Below, in pieces: positions 1 to 5,503 of a stretch of 6,288 bases of DNA. The notes below the pieces were generated by a model. That model worked only from the letters and a program-made list of their open reading frames with translations. It did no database searches and was not told the origin of the DNA. Where the stretch lies: the NCBI GenBank assembly GCA_945867285.1, contig CAMBHX010000094.1:1-6288 (forward strand), given 5' to 3'. The stretch is from Sulfuricurvum sp. IAE1 (lineage in GTDB: Bacteria > Campylobacterota > Campylobacteria > Campylobacterales > Sulfurimonadaceae). Made by a program: the position numbers and the translations under genes. Every line of letters begins with the position of its first letter. Position 1 is the stretch's first letter.

Positions 1-60
1 GAGTAGAGCGCGTACGACGGTAAGACCGCCTAAACCAGAGTCAAAAACTCCGAGTGTCAT
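1..60 (-). CDS. murI: Glutamate racemase, N-terminal fragment (runs off left edge)
   Basis: The minus strand encodes 20 residues starting at an ATG at 60-58 and continuing beyond the window. They include GVFDSGLGGLTVVRAL, which fits the N-terminus of glutamate racemase (IGVFDSGVGGLSV-type), where the Asp-Ser pair lies in the active site. MurI interconverts L- and D-glutamate in the cytoplasm and supplies D-Glu for peptidoglycan. The start lies one base after the rho stop codon, and I see no strong Shine-Dalgarno sequence of its own, so translational coupling to rho is likely. As I recall, rho and the racemase gene are also adjacent in Helicobacter pylori. Only the first 20 codons can be judged. 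The motif is very characteristic, so the family call is firm despite the short length. Confidence 0.9.
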   Translation of the reverse strand, partial: MTLGVFDSGLGGLTVVRALL

Positions 61-61
61 A

Positions 62-1393
62 TTATTTACTTTGCTCGTTCATGCTGCTAAGAAATTCATC
101 GTTGGATTTGCTTTTGAGCATTGTGGTGTAGAGGAAGCGTAATGCCTCCACTTCGTCTTCTTGTTTGTGCAACATTGAGCGCAATACAAAGACTTTTTGC
201 AATACATCCGCACCAATGAGCAACTCTTCTTTACGGGTTCCTGATTTGAGAATATCGATAGCAGGGTAAATACGACGATCGGAGATTTTACGACTCAGTA
301 CCACTTCAGAGTTTCCGGTTCCTTTGAACTCTTCAAAAATAACTTCATCCATTTTACTACCCGTTTCGACGAGGGCCGTAGCAATAATGGTCAAACTTCC
401 ACCATTTTCGATGTTACGTGCTGCCCCAAAGAAGCGTTTTGGTTTGTGTAAGGCGTTGGCGTCAACCCCTCCTGATAGAACTTTACCGCTGGATGGTGTC
501 ACGGTATTGTACGCACGAGCAAGACGGGTGATAGAGTCCAAAAGGATGACGACATCTTTGCCAAGTTCTACACGACGCTTGGCTCTCTCAATTACCATTT
601 CGGCTACTTTAACGTGGTTTTTGGCAGGTTCATCAAAGGTTGAACTGTAGACTTCACCTTTGACACTTCGTTCCATATCGGTGACTTCTTCTGGGCGCTC
701 ATCGACAAGCAAAACCATAAGCTCAGCCTCGGGATGGTTAGTGGTGATACCGTGAGCGATCTCTTTGAGAAGCTCAGTTTTACCTGAGCGTGGAGGGGCA
801 ACGACCAGACCACGTTGACCTTTACCCACAGGGCAGAACAGGTCCATCATACGACCCGTGAGGTTCCCCGGTAGATATTCAAGCTTGAGCTGTTCTAAAG
901 CATAAAGAGGGGTGAGGTTTTCAAATAAAGGACGTTTTTTGGACTCTTCGGGCGGCAGATAGTTGATCGCTTCGACTTTGAGTAGGGCATAGTAGCGCTC
1001 TTGGTCTTTGGGTGCACGTACTTGCCCAGTAACAACGTCCCCATTACGAAGGGCAAAACGACGGATTTGAGTACTGGAAACATACGCATCATGCATCGAG
1101 TCACTAAACCCTTGGTCAATGGCACGTAAAAATCCATAACCATCTTGCATAATCTCTAAAATTCCTGTGAAGAGGATGAATCCCCCTTGCTGCACTTGTG
1201 TTTTGAGGATTTCAAAAATCAGGTCTTGGCGCTTAAGTTCGTTGGGGTCTTCGACGTTGAGTGAGTTGGCTATCTCAAGTAAGTCTTCGAGTTTTTTGGC
1301 TCGTAATGCTTCAACAGTAAAGCCTTCTACAGGTGTGTGGGTACGATTTTTAGAATTGTTGCGGTTGTTTTGGGGTTTTACGTTTTCGCTCAT
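62..1393 (-). CDS. rho: Transcription termination factor Rho
   Basis: Rho is a hexameric RNA-dependent ATPase/translocase that binds C-rich unstructured RNA and terminates transcription. This 443-residue protein has all the expected parts. A short Asn/basic-rich tail (about 1-20) is followed by the N-terminal helical domain (about 25-65). The cold-shock-like RNA-binding domain has an RNP1-type DGYGFLR at 84-90. The ATPase core has Walker A APPRSGKT (199-206), the catalytic-Glu segment DERPEEVTDM (231-240), Walker B VVILLDSITR (281-290), a Q-loop region around LSGGVDANALHKPKR (306-320) and an R-loop region around DRRIYPAIDILKSGTRK (372-388). It lacks the large N-terminal insertion seen in some high-GC Rho proteins. 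The start at 1393 is supported by an AAAGG ribosome site (1404-1408) with a 10-nt spacer. It is transcribed from a consensus promoter at 1478-1506 through a C-rich leader, and murI follows one base downstream. Confidence 0.98.
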   Translation of the reverse strand: MSENVKPQNNRNNSKNRTHTPVEGFTVEALRAKKLEDLLEIANSLNVEDPNELKRQDLIFEILKTQVQQGGFILFTGILEIMQDGYGFLRAIDQGFSDSMHDAYVSSTQIRRFALRNGDVVTGQVRAPKDQERYYALLKVEAINYLPPEESKKRPLFENLTPLYALEQLKLEYLPGNLTGRMMDLFCPVGKGQRGLVVAPPRSGKTELLKEIAHGITTNHPEAELMVLLVDERPEEVTDMERSVKGEVYSSTFDEPAKNHVKVAEMVIERAKRRVELGKDVVILLDSITRLARAYNTVTPSSGKVLSGGVDANALHKPKRFFGAARNIENGGSLTIIATALVETGSKMDEVIFEEFKGTGNSEVVLSRKISDRRIYPAIDILKSGTRKEELLIGADVLQKVFVLRSMLHKQEDEVEALRFLYTTMLKSKSNDEFLSSMNEQSK

Positions 1394-1471
1394 TAAAGAA
1401 AAGCCTTTGTGGGTGTGAGGATTAGGTGCAATAGAAGAAAATTGTAGATTGCCTGAGAGTCTTGTTTTGTT
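1394..1471 (-). promoter_or_regulatory. C-rich, G-poor 5' leader of rho (possible rut site)
   Basis: This is the predicted untranslated leader between the inferred rho transcription start (about 1471) and its ATG. Read as RNA, it has about 23 C and only 6 G in 78 nt, many YC dinucleotides, and no obvious stable hairpin. These are hallmarks of a Rho-utilisation region. Rho is known to autoregulate by attenuation in its own leader in Escherichia coli. A similar loop here is inferred only from composition. The AAAGG ribosome site lies at 1404-1408. Confidence 0.45.
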
Positions 1472-1477
1472 AGTGAC

Positions 1478-1506
1478 ATTATAATCAATGGTGATTTAGA
1501 TGTCAA
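1478..1506 (-). promoter_or_regulatory. Consensus sigma-70 promoter for rho
   Basis: On the minus strand TTGACA (plus coordinates 1501-1506) is followed after exactly 17 nt by TATAAT (1478-1483). Both hexamers match the consensus perfectly. The inferred start is near 1471, giving a leader of about 78 nt before the rho ATG. A canonical -35 box is notable because promoters in this phylum often have a weak or absent -35 element. Confidence 0.85.
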
Positions 1507-1508
1507 GG

Positions 1509-1539
1509 TTGAACTAAAGTAATAATCTTTTGGTATAGT
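1509..1539 (+). promoter_or_regulatory. Weak candidate promoter for the Sel1-repeat gene
   Basis: TTGAAC (1509-1514) and TATAGT (1534-1539) are separated by 19 nt, longer than optimal. The inferred start near 1546 leaves a leader of about 24 nt, with GGA (1561-1563) six bases before the ATG as a weak ribosome site. The -35 box is only 2 bp from the oppositely oriented rho -35 box, so the two promoters probably compete for polymerase. Confidence 0.4.
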
Positions 1540-1569
1540 TCGGGCAAAATAATAATATTTGGATAAATT

Positions 1570-2427
1570 ATGAAGCTTGTAGCAGTTCTTTTTTTAGTTA
1601 TGTACTCAATGCTTCTTGGTGATAATGAGTTGCTCAAACGGTATGGTAATACAGCGATGTATAGTAGTAAAGATTATAAAAAAGCATTGATATTTTACAC
1701 ACAATCATGTAGTGTAGATGACATGGAGAGTTGCAATGCTCTTGGGATTTTGCATGAAAACGGTTTGGGTGTTGTGCGAAGTGGAGAAAAGGCAGCAATA
1801 TTTTATGCAAAAGCGTGTAATGGAGGCTATTTTCGTGGGTGTTCAGCATTGGGGACGCTCTATGAAATGGGTGTTGGAGTCGTAAAAAATCGTAATAATT
1901 CTCTCTATTGGTACAACCAAGCATGTGATGGTGGTGATGCATTCGGATGCATTAAGCTTGGAGAGGCCTATAAATCCAATGACAACAAACAAGCCAAGAG
2001 CACCAATGCGTTATTATCAAACACTAAGGCTTGCGATAAGGGTATAGCCGCTGGATGTTATAACCTTGGAATTATTTATGATGAGGGTATTGGCATTGAA
2101 AGTGATGATGCGAAAGCTGTTGAGTTGTTTACCAAAGCGTGTGATGGAAAGCATGCTCGAGGATGTGCCAATTTGGGTGTTATGTATGATTATGGAGAAG
2201 GGTGCGATAGAGATATTAAAAAAGCGGTTACTCTCTACGCCAAGGCATGCCAAGACAATATTGCCATGGCGTGTACGAATTTGGCTGTGATGCATGTGAG
2301 TGGTATTGGTGTTGAAAAAGATCCTTTGCACGCAAAAAAGTTATTTAAAAAAGGGTGTGCTTTGAAAGATGCAGATGCGTGCCATGCTTACGCTCTTGCA
2401 ACGTCAAATAATTTAAAGAAACAATAA
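1570..2427 (+). CDS. Secreted cysteine-rich Sel1-repeat protein (Hcp-like)
   Basis: This 285-residue protein has an N-terminal signal peptide (hydrophobic core about 3-16, possible signal peptidase I site after LLG at 17), so it probably acts in the periplasm or outside the cell. The rest is a solenoid of Sel1-like repeats with the ALG.LYE.G.GV...  ..KA...Y.KAC pattern. Cysteine pairs C-x7-C occur at 47/55, 83/91, 119/127, 155/163, 191/199, 227/235 and 263/271, an unbroken 36-residue period over seven repeats. In Helicobacter cysteine-rich proteins (HcpA-E) such pairs form a disulfide within each repeat, bridging its two helices. Repeat 3 (119-154) has lost the usual Gly-rich turn but keeps its length. 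One extra cysteine, C212, lies in the turn of repeat 5 where other copies have Val or Ile. Hcp proteins have been linked to beta-lactam binding and host interaction, but no specific role can be assigned here. It is a single-gene unit convergent with the ychJ-like gene. Confidence 0.9.
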   Translation: MKLVAVLFLVMYSMLLGDNELLKRYGNTAMYSSKDYKKALIFYTQSCSVDDMESCNALGILHENGLGVVRSGEKAAIFYAKACNGGYFRGCSALGTLYEMGVGVVKNRNNSLYWYNQACDGGDAFGCIKLGEAYKSNDNKQAKSTNALLSNTKACDKGIAAGCYNLGIIYDEGIGIESDDAKAVELFTKACDGKHARGCANLGVMYDYGEGCDRDIKKAVTLYAKACQDNIAMACTNLAVMHVSGIGVEKDPLHAKKLFKKGCALKDADACHAYALATSNNLKKQ

Positions 2428-2483
2428 TTCCAATCAGTAAAACGTTTTTTGACAAGGGATGCAAGGTTGACATCTGAAGAAGT

Positions 2484-2882
2484 TTAGAAAAAAACGCCAT
2501 CAACATAAAGCCACCGATTGTCAATGGTTAAGAATCGGCTTTTTTCTTTCATATTTGTGTGATTAAACACTGCTTCAAAGGTGACATACGCCTCCTCTTC
2601 TCCATCGATAAACTCTAAAATCGTCAATCCTAAGAATTTGGTAGAGTTAGCAAAATCGGTAATCCCTTGCCGCCAATCGCCCAATGATATTGAGGCATCA
2701 GGGTTGTTTGGGTGAGTGGTCGCAACAATGTACTCAACGAGTCCCAAGCTATACGCACTGTAACGTGAACGCATTAGCTTGAGAGCATCGGAAGGTAAAA
2801 TACCTTTGTGGTAGGGTTGGCAACATTGTTTGTATTTTTTCCCACTATGGCAGAGACAAGGGGAGCTCGGGGATATTTTCAT
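2484..2882 (-). CDS. ychJ: YchJ-family (UPF0225) SEC-C motif protein
   Basis: This 132-residue cytosolic protein has an N-terminal SEC-C-type zinc motif with C9, C11, C20 and C21 (PCLCHSGKKYKQCC), then the YchJ middle domain, an NTF2-like fold. Recognisable family landmarks are ALKLMRSRYSAYSLG (33-47), the THP at 56-58, FLGLTILEF (83-91), SRFL (115-118) and WLYVDG (124-129). Escherichia coli YchJ, as I recall, is about 152 residues and carries a second SEC-C motif at its C-terminus. This protein ends right after the middle domain, so it has only one. His replaces the usual Gly after the second Cys. The biochemical role of the family is not established. The start at 2882 is the only Met before the cysteine motif, but no clear Shine-Dalgarno sequence precedes it. 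A good promoter lies at 2932-2960. I see no intrinsic terminator in the 56-bp convergent gap to the Sel1 gene. Confidence 0.88.
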   Translation of the reverse strand: MKISPSSPCLCHSGKKYKQCCQPYHKGILPSDALKLMRSRYSAYSLGLVEYIVATTHPNNPDASISLGDWRQGITDFANSTKFLGLTILEFIDGEEEAYVTFEAVFNHTNMKEKSRFLTIDNRWLYVDGVFF

Positions 2883-2931
2883 CTACTAAAAACCAATGCA
2901 ATAAAGTCTATATTTGTTGTCTAATTCTAAA

Positions 2932-2960
2932 ATTGTATAGCTATTTTATGGATATGTCAA
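2932..2960 (-). promoter_or_regulatory. Sigma-70 promoter for the ychJ-like gene
   Basis: On the minus strand TTGACA (plus 2955-2960) and TACAAT (2932-2937) are spaced by 17 nt, with one mismatch in twelve consensus positions. The inferred start near 2925 gives a leader of about 42 nt. The 9-mer TTGTATAGC, which covers most of the -10 box, recurs in the same orientation at 2968-2976, just upstream of the -35 box. Confidence 0.65.
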
Positions 2961-3130
2961 CGTGTATTTGTATAGCAATTTTTTTCGCTTGCGCTCTCCT
3001 AAACGGGAATAGATAGAAAACTATTTGCATCGCCATAAGAACTCCAGCTCGTGCAGAGCAGAGGAGTAAACTATTGGGAGAATAAAAAATGACAATTTGA
3101 CATATTTTTCATTCTTGGTTACGACTTGGT

Positions 3131-3136
3131 TATAAT
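3131..3136 (+). promoter_or_regulatory. -10 box of rmuC promoter, 6 nt before the start codon
   Basis: A perfect TATAAT lies six bases before the rmuC ATG at 3143, so transcription would begin at or beside the first base of the start codon. No good -35 box sits at 16-18 nt; the nearest TTGACA (3097-3102) is 28 nt away, too far to pair with it. No ribosome site lies between the box and the ATG. If this is the active promoter, the rmuC mRNA is leaderless. Confidence 0.5.
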
Positions 3137-3142
3137 CTCACT

Positions 3143-4450
3143 ATGAACTATGAACTTACGACACTAGCGGGATTGGTCGCCGCAGGATTTTTGGGTTGGA
3201 TGTGGAATCAATCCAAAAATTCTTATACACTATTGGAATCCAAAGCCCTCTCCTTGCAAGAACTCTATAATCAAGAACATACTTATTATGTCGCACTCCA
3301 AGAAAAACATGAAAAAAGTAAAACTGACTATGCTATTTTGGAGCGTGATTTTGCAGTATTACATACACGTCATGAAGAGTCGTTGCGTACTAATGATGAA
3401 AAATTGCGACTGCTAGAAGAGGCCAAAATTGCGATGAAAATGCAGTTTGAACAGTTGGCATCTCAAATTTTTGATCAAAAAGCCAAAACGTTTGATGAAG
3501 CACATATCAAAGGGCTGGATTTGTTGCTCAAACCGTTTCGAGAGCAAATAGCTCAGTTTTCGACCCAAAGCAAGGAACAGTTTGTACATGATGCCAAAGA
3601 GCGTCAGAGCCTCAAAGATGAGATGGTTCGACTCCAATCGCTTAATGCAACACTGAGTAACGAGGCACACAATCTCACGACAGCACTCAAAGGGGAAAAT
3701 AAAACCCAAGGAAACTGGGGAGAGATAGTGCTGGAGCGGATTTTACAAGATTCAGGACTGCGCGAGGGACACGAATACGACATTCAAACAACTCTCAAAA
3801 ACGAAGAGGGGAGAACGTTTCGTCCTGATGTCATTGTCCATTTGCCCCAAAACAAAGACATTGTCATTGATTCAAAGGTATCATTGGTGGCGTATGAGGC
3901 ATTTGTGAGTGCACAAAATGAGGAGGATAAGACACAGGCTTTACGTCAACATATCCTCTCAATACATGCGCATATAAAAGGGCTTGGGGCTAAAAAATAC
4001 GAATCTCTTGATGGTGTTCGGACGCTGGATTTTGTGCTGTTGTTTATGCCAATAGAAGGGGCATTTCATTTGGCGCTAGAAGGAGATAATAGTTTTTTCA
4101 AAATCGCTTATGAACAAAATATCGTGGTGGTTTCTCCCTCTACATTGCTCGTGACACTTCGCACTATCGAGCATATTTGGCGCAGTGAATATCAAGAACG
4201 CAATGCTCGTGAAATCGCCAAGTCTGCCGAAGCATTGTACGATAAGCTCGTAGCTTTTGTCGAAGATATGGAAAAAATCGGAGAGCAAATCGGTCGCACT
4301 CAAAAAAGCTATGATGCAGCAATGAACAAACTTTCAGTGGGTAATGGCAATGTTATTCGTCGTGTTGAATCGATGCGAAAGTTGGGATTGAAACCCAAAA
4401 AATTGTTGCCATCATCAGTAGTCGGCGACAGCGAAGAAGAGGTTTTATAG
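3143..4450 (+). CDS. rmuC: RmuC-family protein (membrane-anchored, nuclease-like fold)
   Basis: RmuC proteins limit recombination at inverted repeats in Escherichia coli and carry a restriction-endonuclease-like domain; their exact biochemical activity is not settled. This 435-residue member has an N-terminal membrane anchor (about 6-22), a long charged coiled coil (about 30-185) and the conserved RmuC domain (about 188-400). That domain opens with QGNWGE (189-194). The PD-(D/E)XK-type signature consists of RPDV (227-230) and IDSK (242-245), giving D229, D243 and K245 as likely catalytic residues. FMPIEGAF (301-308) and SPSTLL (331-336) are further family landmarks. The tail (about 415-435) is acidic. 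The start at 3143 is required to keep the membrane anchor, as the next Met is inside it (M20). No Shine-Dalgarno sequence precedes it, and its stop overlaps the stop of the convergent phosphatidyltransferase gene by 6 bp. Confidence 0.95.
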   Translation: MNYELTTLAGLVAAGFLGWMWNQSKNSYTLLESKALSLQELYNQEHTYYVALQEKHEKSKTDYAILERDFAVLHTRHEESLRTNDEKLRLLEEAKIAMKMQFEQLASQIFDQKAKTFDEAHIKGLDLLLKPFREQIAQFSTQSKEQFVHDAKERQSLKDEMVRLQSLNATLSNEAHNLTTALKGENKTQGNWGEIVLERILQDSGLREGHEYDIQTTLKNEEGRTFRPDVIVHLPQNKDIVIDSKVSLVAYEAFVSAQNEEDKTQALRQHILSIHAHIKGLGAKKYESLDGVRTLDFVLLFMPIEGAFHLALEGDNSFFKIAYEQNIVVVSPSTLLVTLRTIEHIWRSEYQERNAREIAKSAEALYDKLVAFVEDMEKIGEQIGRTQKSYDAAMNKLSVGNGNVIRRVESMRKLGLKPKKLLPSSVVGDSEEEVL

Positions 4451-4993
4451 GTGTTTAATTTTAACTTTTGAGTTAAGCAGCCATCCAATCAGTATCATTA
4501 GTCCTAATACTGCCACCCATCCAATAATTCCAGAGCCTAACCACACGAGCCACAAAAGTATTGCTCCAAGCGGAGTCGGGACTCCTGTGAAATGTTTGGC
4601 AACTTCCCCTGCATCCGCATTGATATTGAACTGGATAAGTCGGCGCAGACCGCTGATGACATAGTAGACAGAGGCGATGGAGACAATAATCAGTGAAACT
4701 CCTGTGAGATTGGCATAAACTGCTTGGAAGATAAAAAATACTGGAACCAAGACGAAGCTCAAGAAATCAGCAAAGGAATCGAGTTGAATCCCAAACTCGT
4801 TTGAAAGGCCGTATTTACGAGCGATTTTACCATCTATAATGTCAAATGCACCTCCAGCCCATGCTAATGCTGAGGCTAGGATATAGTGCTCTTGAGTGAT
4901 AAAGTACATTGCCAGCAGCCCACATGTGACATTGGAAAAGGTAATGAGGTTTGCTAGGTTAAAGTGACTAGTCGGGCGCCATAAAAATTGCAT
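4445..4993 (-). CDS. pssA: CDP-alcohol phosphatidyltransferase, probable phosphatidylserine synthase
   Basis: This 182-residue integral membrane enzyme carries the complete CDP-alcohol phosphotransferase signature D-G-x2-A-R-x8-G-x3-D-x3-D: D54, G55, A58, R59, G68, D72 and D76, with D51 just before it. These Asp residues bind the metal and CDP-diacylglycerol. About five to six hydrophobic segments follow the usual layout (near 14-33, 36-52, 76-93, 98-115, 140-153, 156-173). NLITFSNVTCGLLA (15-28), LRRLIQFNI (116-124) and HFTGVPTPLGA (134-144) fit the type II phosphatidylserine synthase subgroup, which makes phosphatidylserine for conversion to phosphatidylethanolamine. It is shorter than the roughly 240-residue Helicobacter PssA as I recall it, so a paralogue using another alcohol is possible. 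The start at 4993 has a good AGGA ribosome site (4999-5002) five bases upstream, and an extended -10 promoter lies at 5020-5028. No decarboxylase gene (psd) is in view. Confidence 0.85.
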   Translation of the reverse strand: MQFLWRPTSHFNLANLITFSNVTCGLLAMYFITQEHYILASALAWAGGAFDIIDGKIARKYGLSNEFGIQLDSFADFLSFVLVPVFFIFQAVYANLTGVSLIIVSIASVYYVISGLRRLIQFNINADAGEVAKHFTGVPTPLGAILLWLVWLGSGIIGWVAVLGLMILIGWLLNSKVKIKHL

Positions 4994-5019
4994 AAAATTC
5001 CTAGATTAGAAGTAATGGG

Positions 5020-5028
5020 ATTATAGCA
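5020..5028 (-). promoter_or_regulatory. Extended -10 promoter for the phosphatidyltransferase gene
   Basis: The minus strand reads TGCTATAAT, an extended -10 element with a perfect TATAAT (plus 5020-5025). No convincing -35 hexamer is at the right distance. The inferred start near 5013 gives a leader of about 20 nt containing the AGGA ribosome site (4999-5002). This suggests the gene has its own promoter and is not dependent on read-through from ppiC. Confidence 0.6.
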
Positions 5029-5082
5029 TAGGTTGACTTTGGGCTCTTTTTTGACAAGGTTAATGTAAAAATGAGTTTATGG

Positions 5083-5110
5083 AATCTCTTTCGCAATGGC
5101 AAAAGAGATT
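5083..5110 (-). terminator. Stem-loop downstream of ppiC, possible terminator
   Basis: AATCTCTTT (5083-5091) and AAAGAGATT (5102-5110) form a perfect 9-bp inverted repeat. After one mismatch, two further inner G-C pairs close an AATG tetraloop. It begins 12 nt after the ppiC stop and lies before the promoter of the next gene, the right place for a terminator or 3' stabiliser. No uninterrupted U tract follows on either strand; the nearest T-rich stretch on the minus strand is about 10 nt further on. Intrinsic termination is therefore uncertain. Confidence 0.4.
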
Positions 5111-5121
5111 TGGTTATCACT

Positions 5122-5400
5122 TTATCCTCTAGCAGTGACTTCTAGCAAGTGGTAGCCGAACTGAGTTTTGATTGGACCGTATAAAACACCAACATCACCT
5201 GTAAAAACTGCTTTATCAAACTCAGGAACCATTTGTCCTGGTCCAAATTTTCCTAAATTGCCTCCATCTCTGCTTGAAGGACATTTGGAATGACTTTGAG
5301 CAACGGTCTCAAAAGAGGTTCCATTTTCGATTTGTCCTTTTAGTGCAGTGCACTCATCTATGCTCTCTACTAATATATGTCGTGCTGTTGCCCATGCCAT
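5122..5400 (-). CDS. ppiC: Parvulin-type peptidyl-prolyl cis-trans isomerase PpiC
   Basis: This 92-residue single-domain parvulin is almost the length of Escherichia coli PpiC (93) and aligns with it throughout as I recall that sequence. PpiC catalyses cis-trans isomerisation of Xaa-Pro bonds. Visible landmarks are RHILV (7-11), SHSKCPSSRDGGNLG (36-50) with the active-site cysteine C40, GQMVPEFDKAVF (55-66) with M57 and F61, and TQFGYHLLEV (79-88) with F81 and H84. H8 and H84 are the paired active-site histidines of the fold. There is no signal peptide or chaperone domain, so unlike SurA or PpiD it should be cytoplasmic. The start at 5400 follows a strong AAAAGGA ribosome site (5406-5412) with a 5-nt spacer. 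The gene shares a 103-bp divergent region with the metal locus. A weak TAGAAT (plus 5430-5435) inside the palindrome TAGAATTCTA (5426-5435) may be its -10 box. Confidence 0.95.
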   Translation of the reverse strand: MAWATARHILVESIDECTALKGQIENGTSFETVAQSHSKCPSSRDGGNLGKFGPGQMVPEFDKAVFTGDVGVLYGPIKTQFGYHLLEVTARG

Positions 5401-5452
5401 GATGATCCTTTTGTTTAATATGAAATAGAATTCTACTCTAATGTTGGTTTAA

Positions 5453-5477
5453 AACATGACAAAAAGAAAGGCATGTT
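5453..5477. promoter_or_regulatory. Inverted repeat AACATG-N13-CATGTT, candidate operator
   Basis: AACATG (5453-5458) and CATGTT (5472-5477) form a perfect inverted repeat with a 13-nt spacer. It spans the -35 region and touches the -10 box of the plus-strand promoter. The right arm is part of ATGTTATAAT (5473-5482), which resembles one half of enterobacterial Zur boxes as I remember them (ATGTTATAWTATAACAT). The second half is not conserved. A role as a metal-responsive operator is inferred from this resemblance and from the genes downstream. Confidence 0.35.
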
Positions 5478-5482
5478 ATAAT
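5474..5482 (+). promoter_or_regulatory. Extended -10 promoter of the metal locus
   Basis: TGTTATAAT is an extended -10 element with a perfect TATAAT (5477-5482). The upstream ATGACA (5456-5461) is a poor -35 match at 15 nt. The inferred start near 5489 gives a leader of only about 15 nt, in which the strong ribosome site AAGGGGA (5494-5500) precedes the ATG at 5504. Confidence 0.6.
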
Positions 5483-5503
5483 TGCGAAAATAGAAGGGGA
5501 TAA

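Noticed and set aside
324..813. Open frames of 69-108 codons on both strands inside rho.
   Set aside because: They overlap the fully conserved rho reading frame, and their translations show no recognisable domain or ribosome site.
1393..1479. A 28-codon minus-strand ORF (starting Met-Ser-Leu-Thr) whose TAA overlaps the rho ATG, reminiscent of a rho leader peptide.
   Set aside because: Its ATG lies inside the -10 box of the rho promoter, upstream of the expected transcription start, and has no ribosome site. It cannot be translated from that transcript. The only other start-like codon in frame is a TTG, also without a ribosome site.
1634..2331. Minus-strand open frames of about 100 codons, one with a poly-His start, opposite the Sel1 gene.
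   Set aside because: They are shadows of the repeated codons of the Sel1 gene. The His run is the complement of repeated GGTGGTGATGC-type codons.
2437..2446. The palindrome AAAACGTTTT after the Sel1 gene as a possible terminator.
   Set aside because: There is no loop and almost no G-C pairing, so it would not form a stable terminator hairpin.
2449..2472. Two TTGACA hexamers (2449-2454 and 2467-2472) in the convergent gap after the Sel1 gene.
   Set aside because: Neither has a -10 box at a suitable distance, and on the plus strand they would drive only antisense RNA into the ychJ-like gene.
3048..3063. A small GCTC-GTGCA-GAGC hairpin upstream of rmuC, considered as part of a small RNA.
   Set aside because: A 4-bp stem with no clear promoter or U tract is too little support for an RNA gene.
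2445..5059. The 13-mer TTTTTTGACAAGG occurs at 2445-2457 and again at 5047-5059.
   Set aside because: It is AT-rich, and one such match in a window this size is not far from chance. There is no matching -10 box at either site and no shared context.
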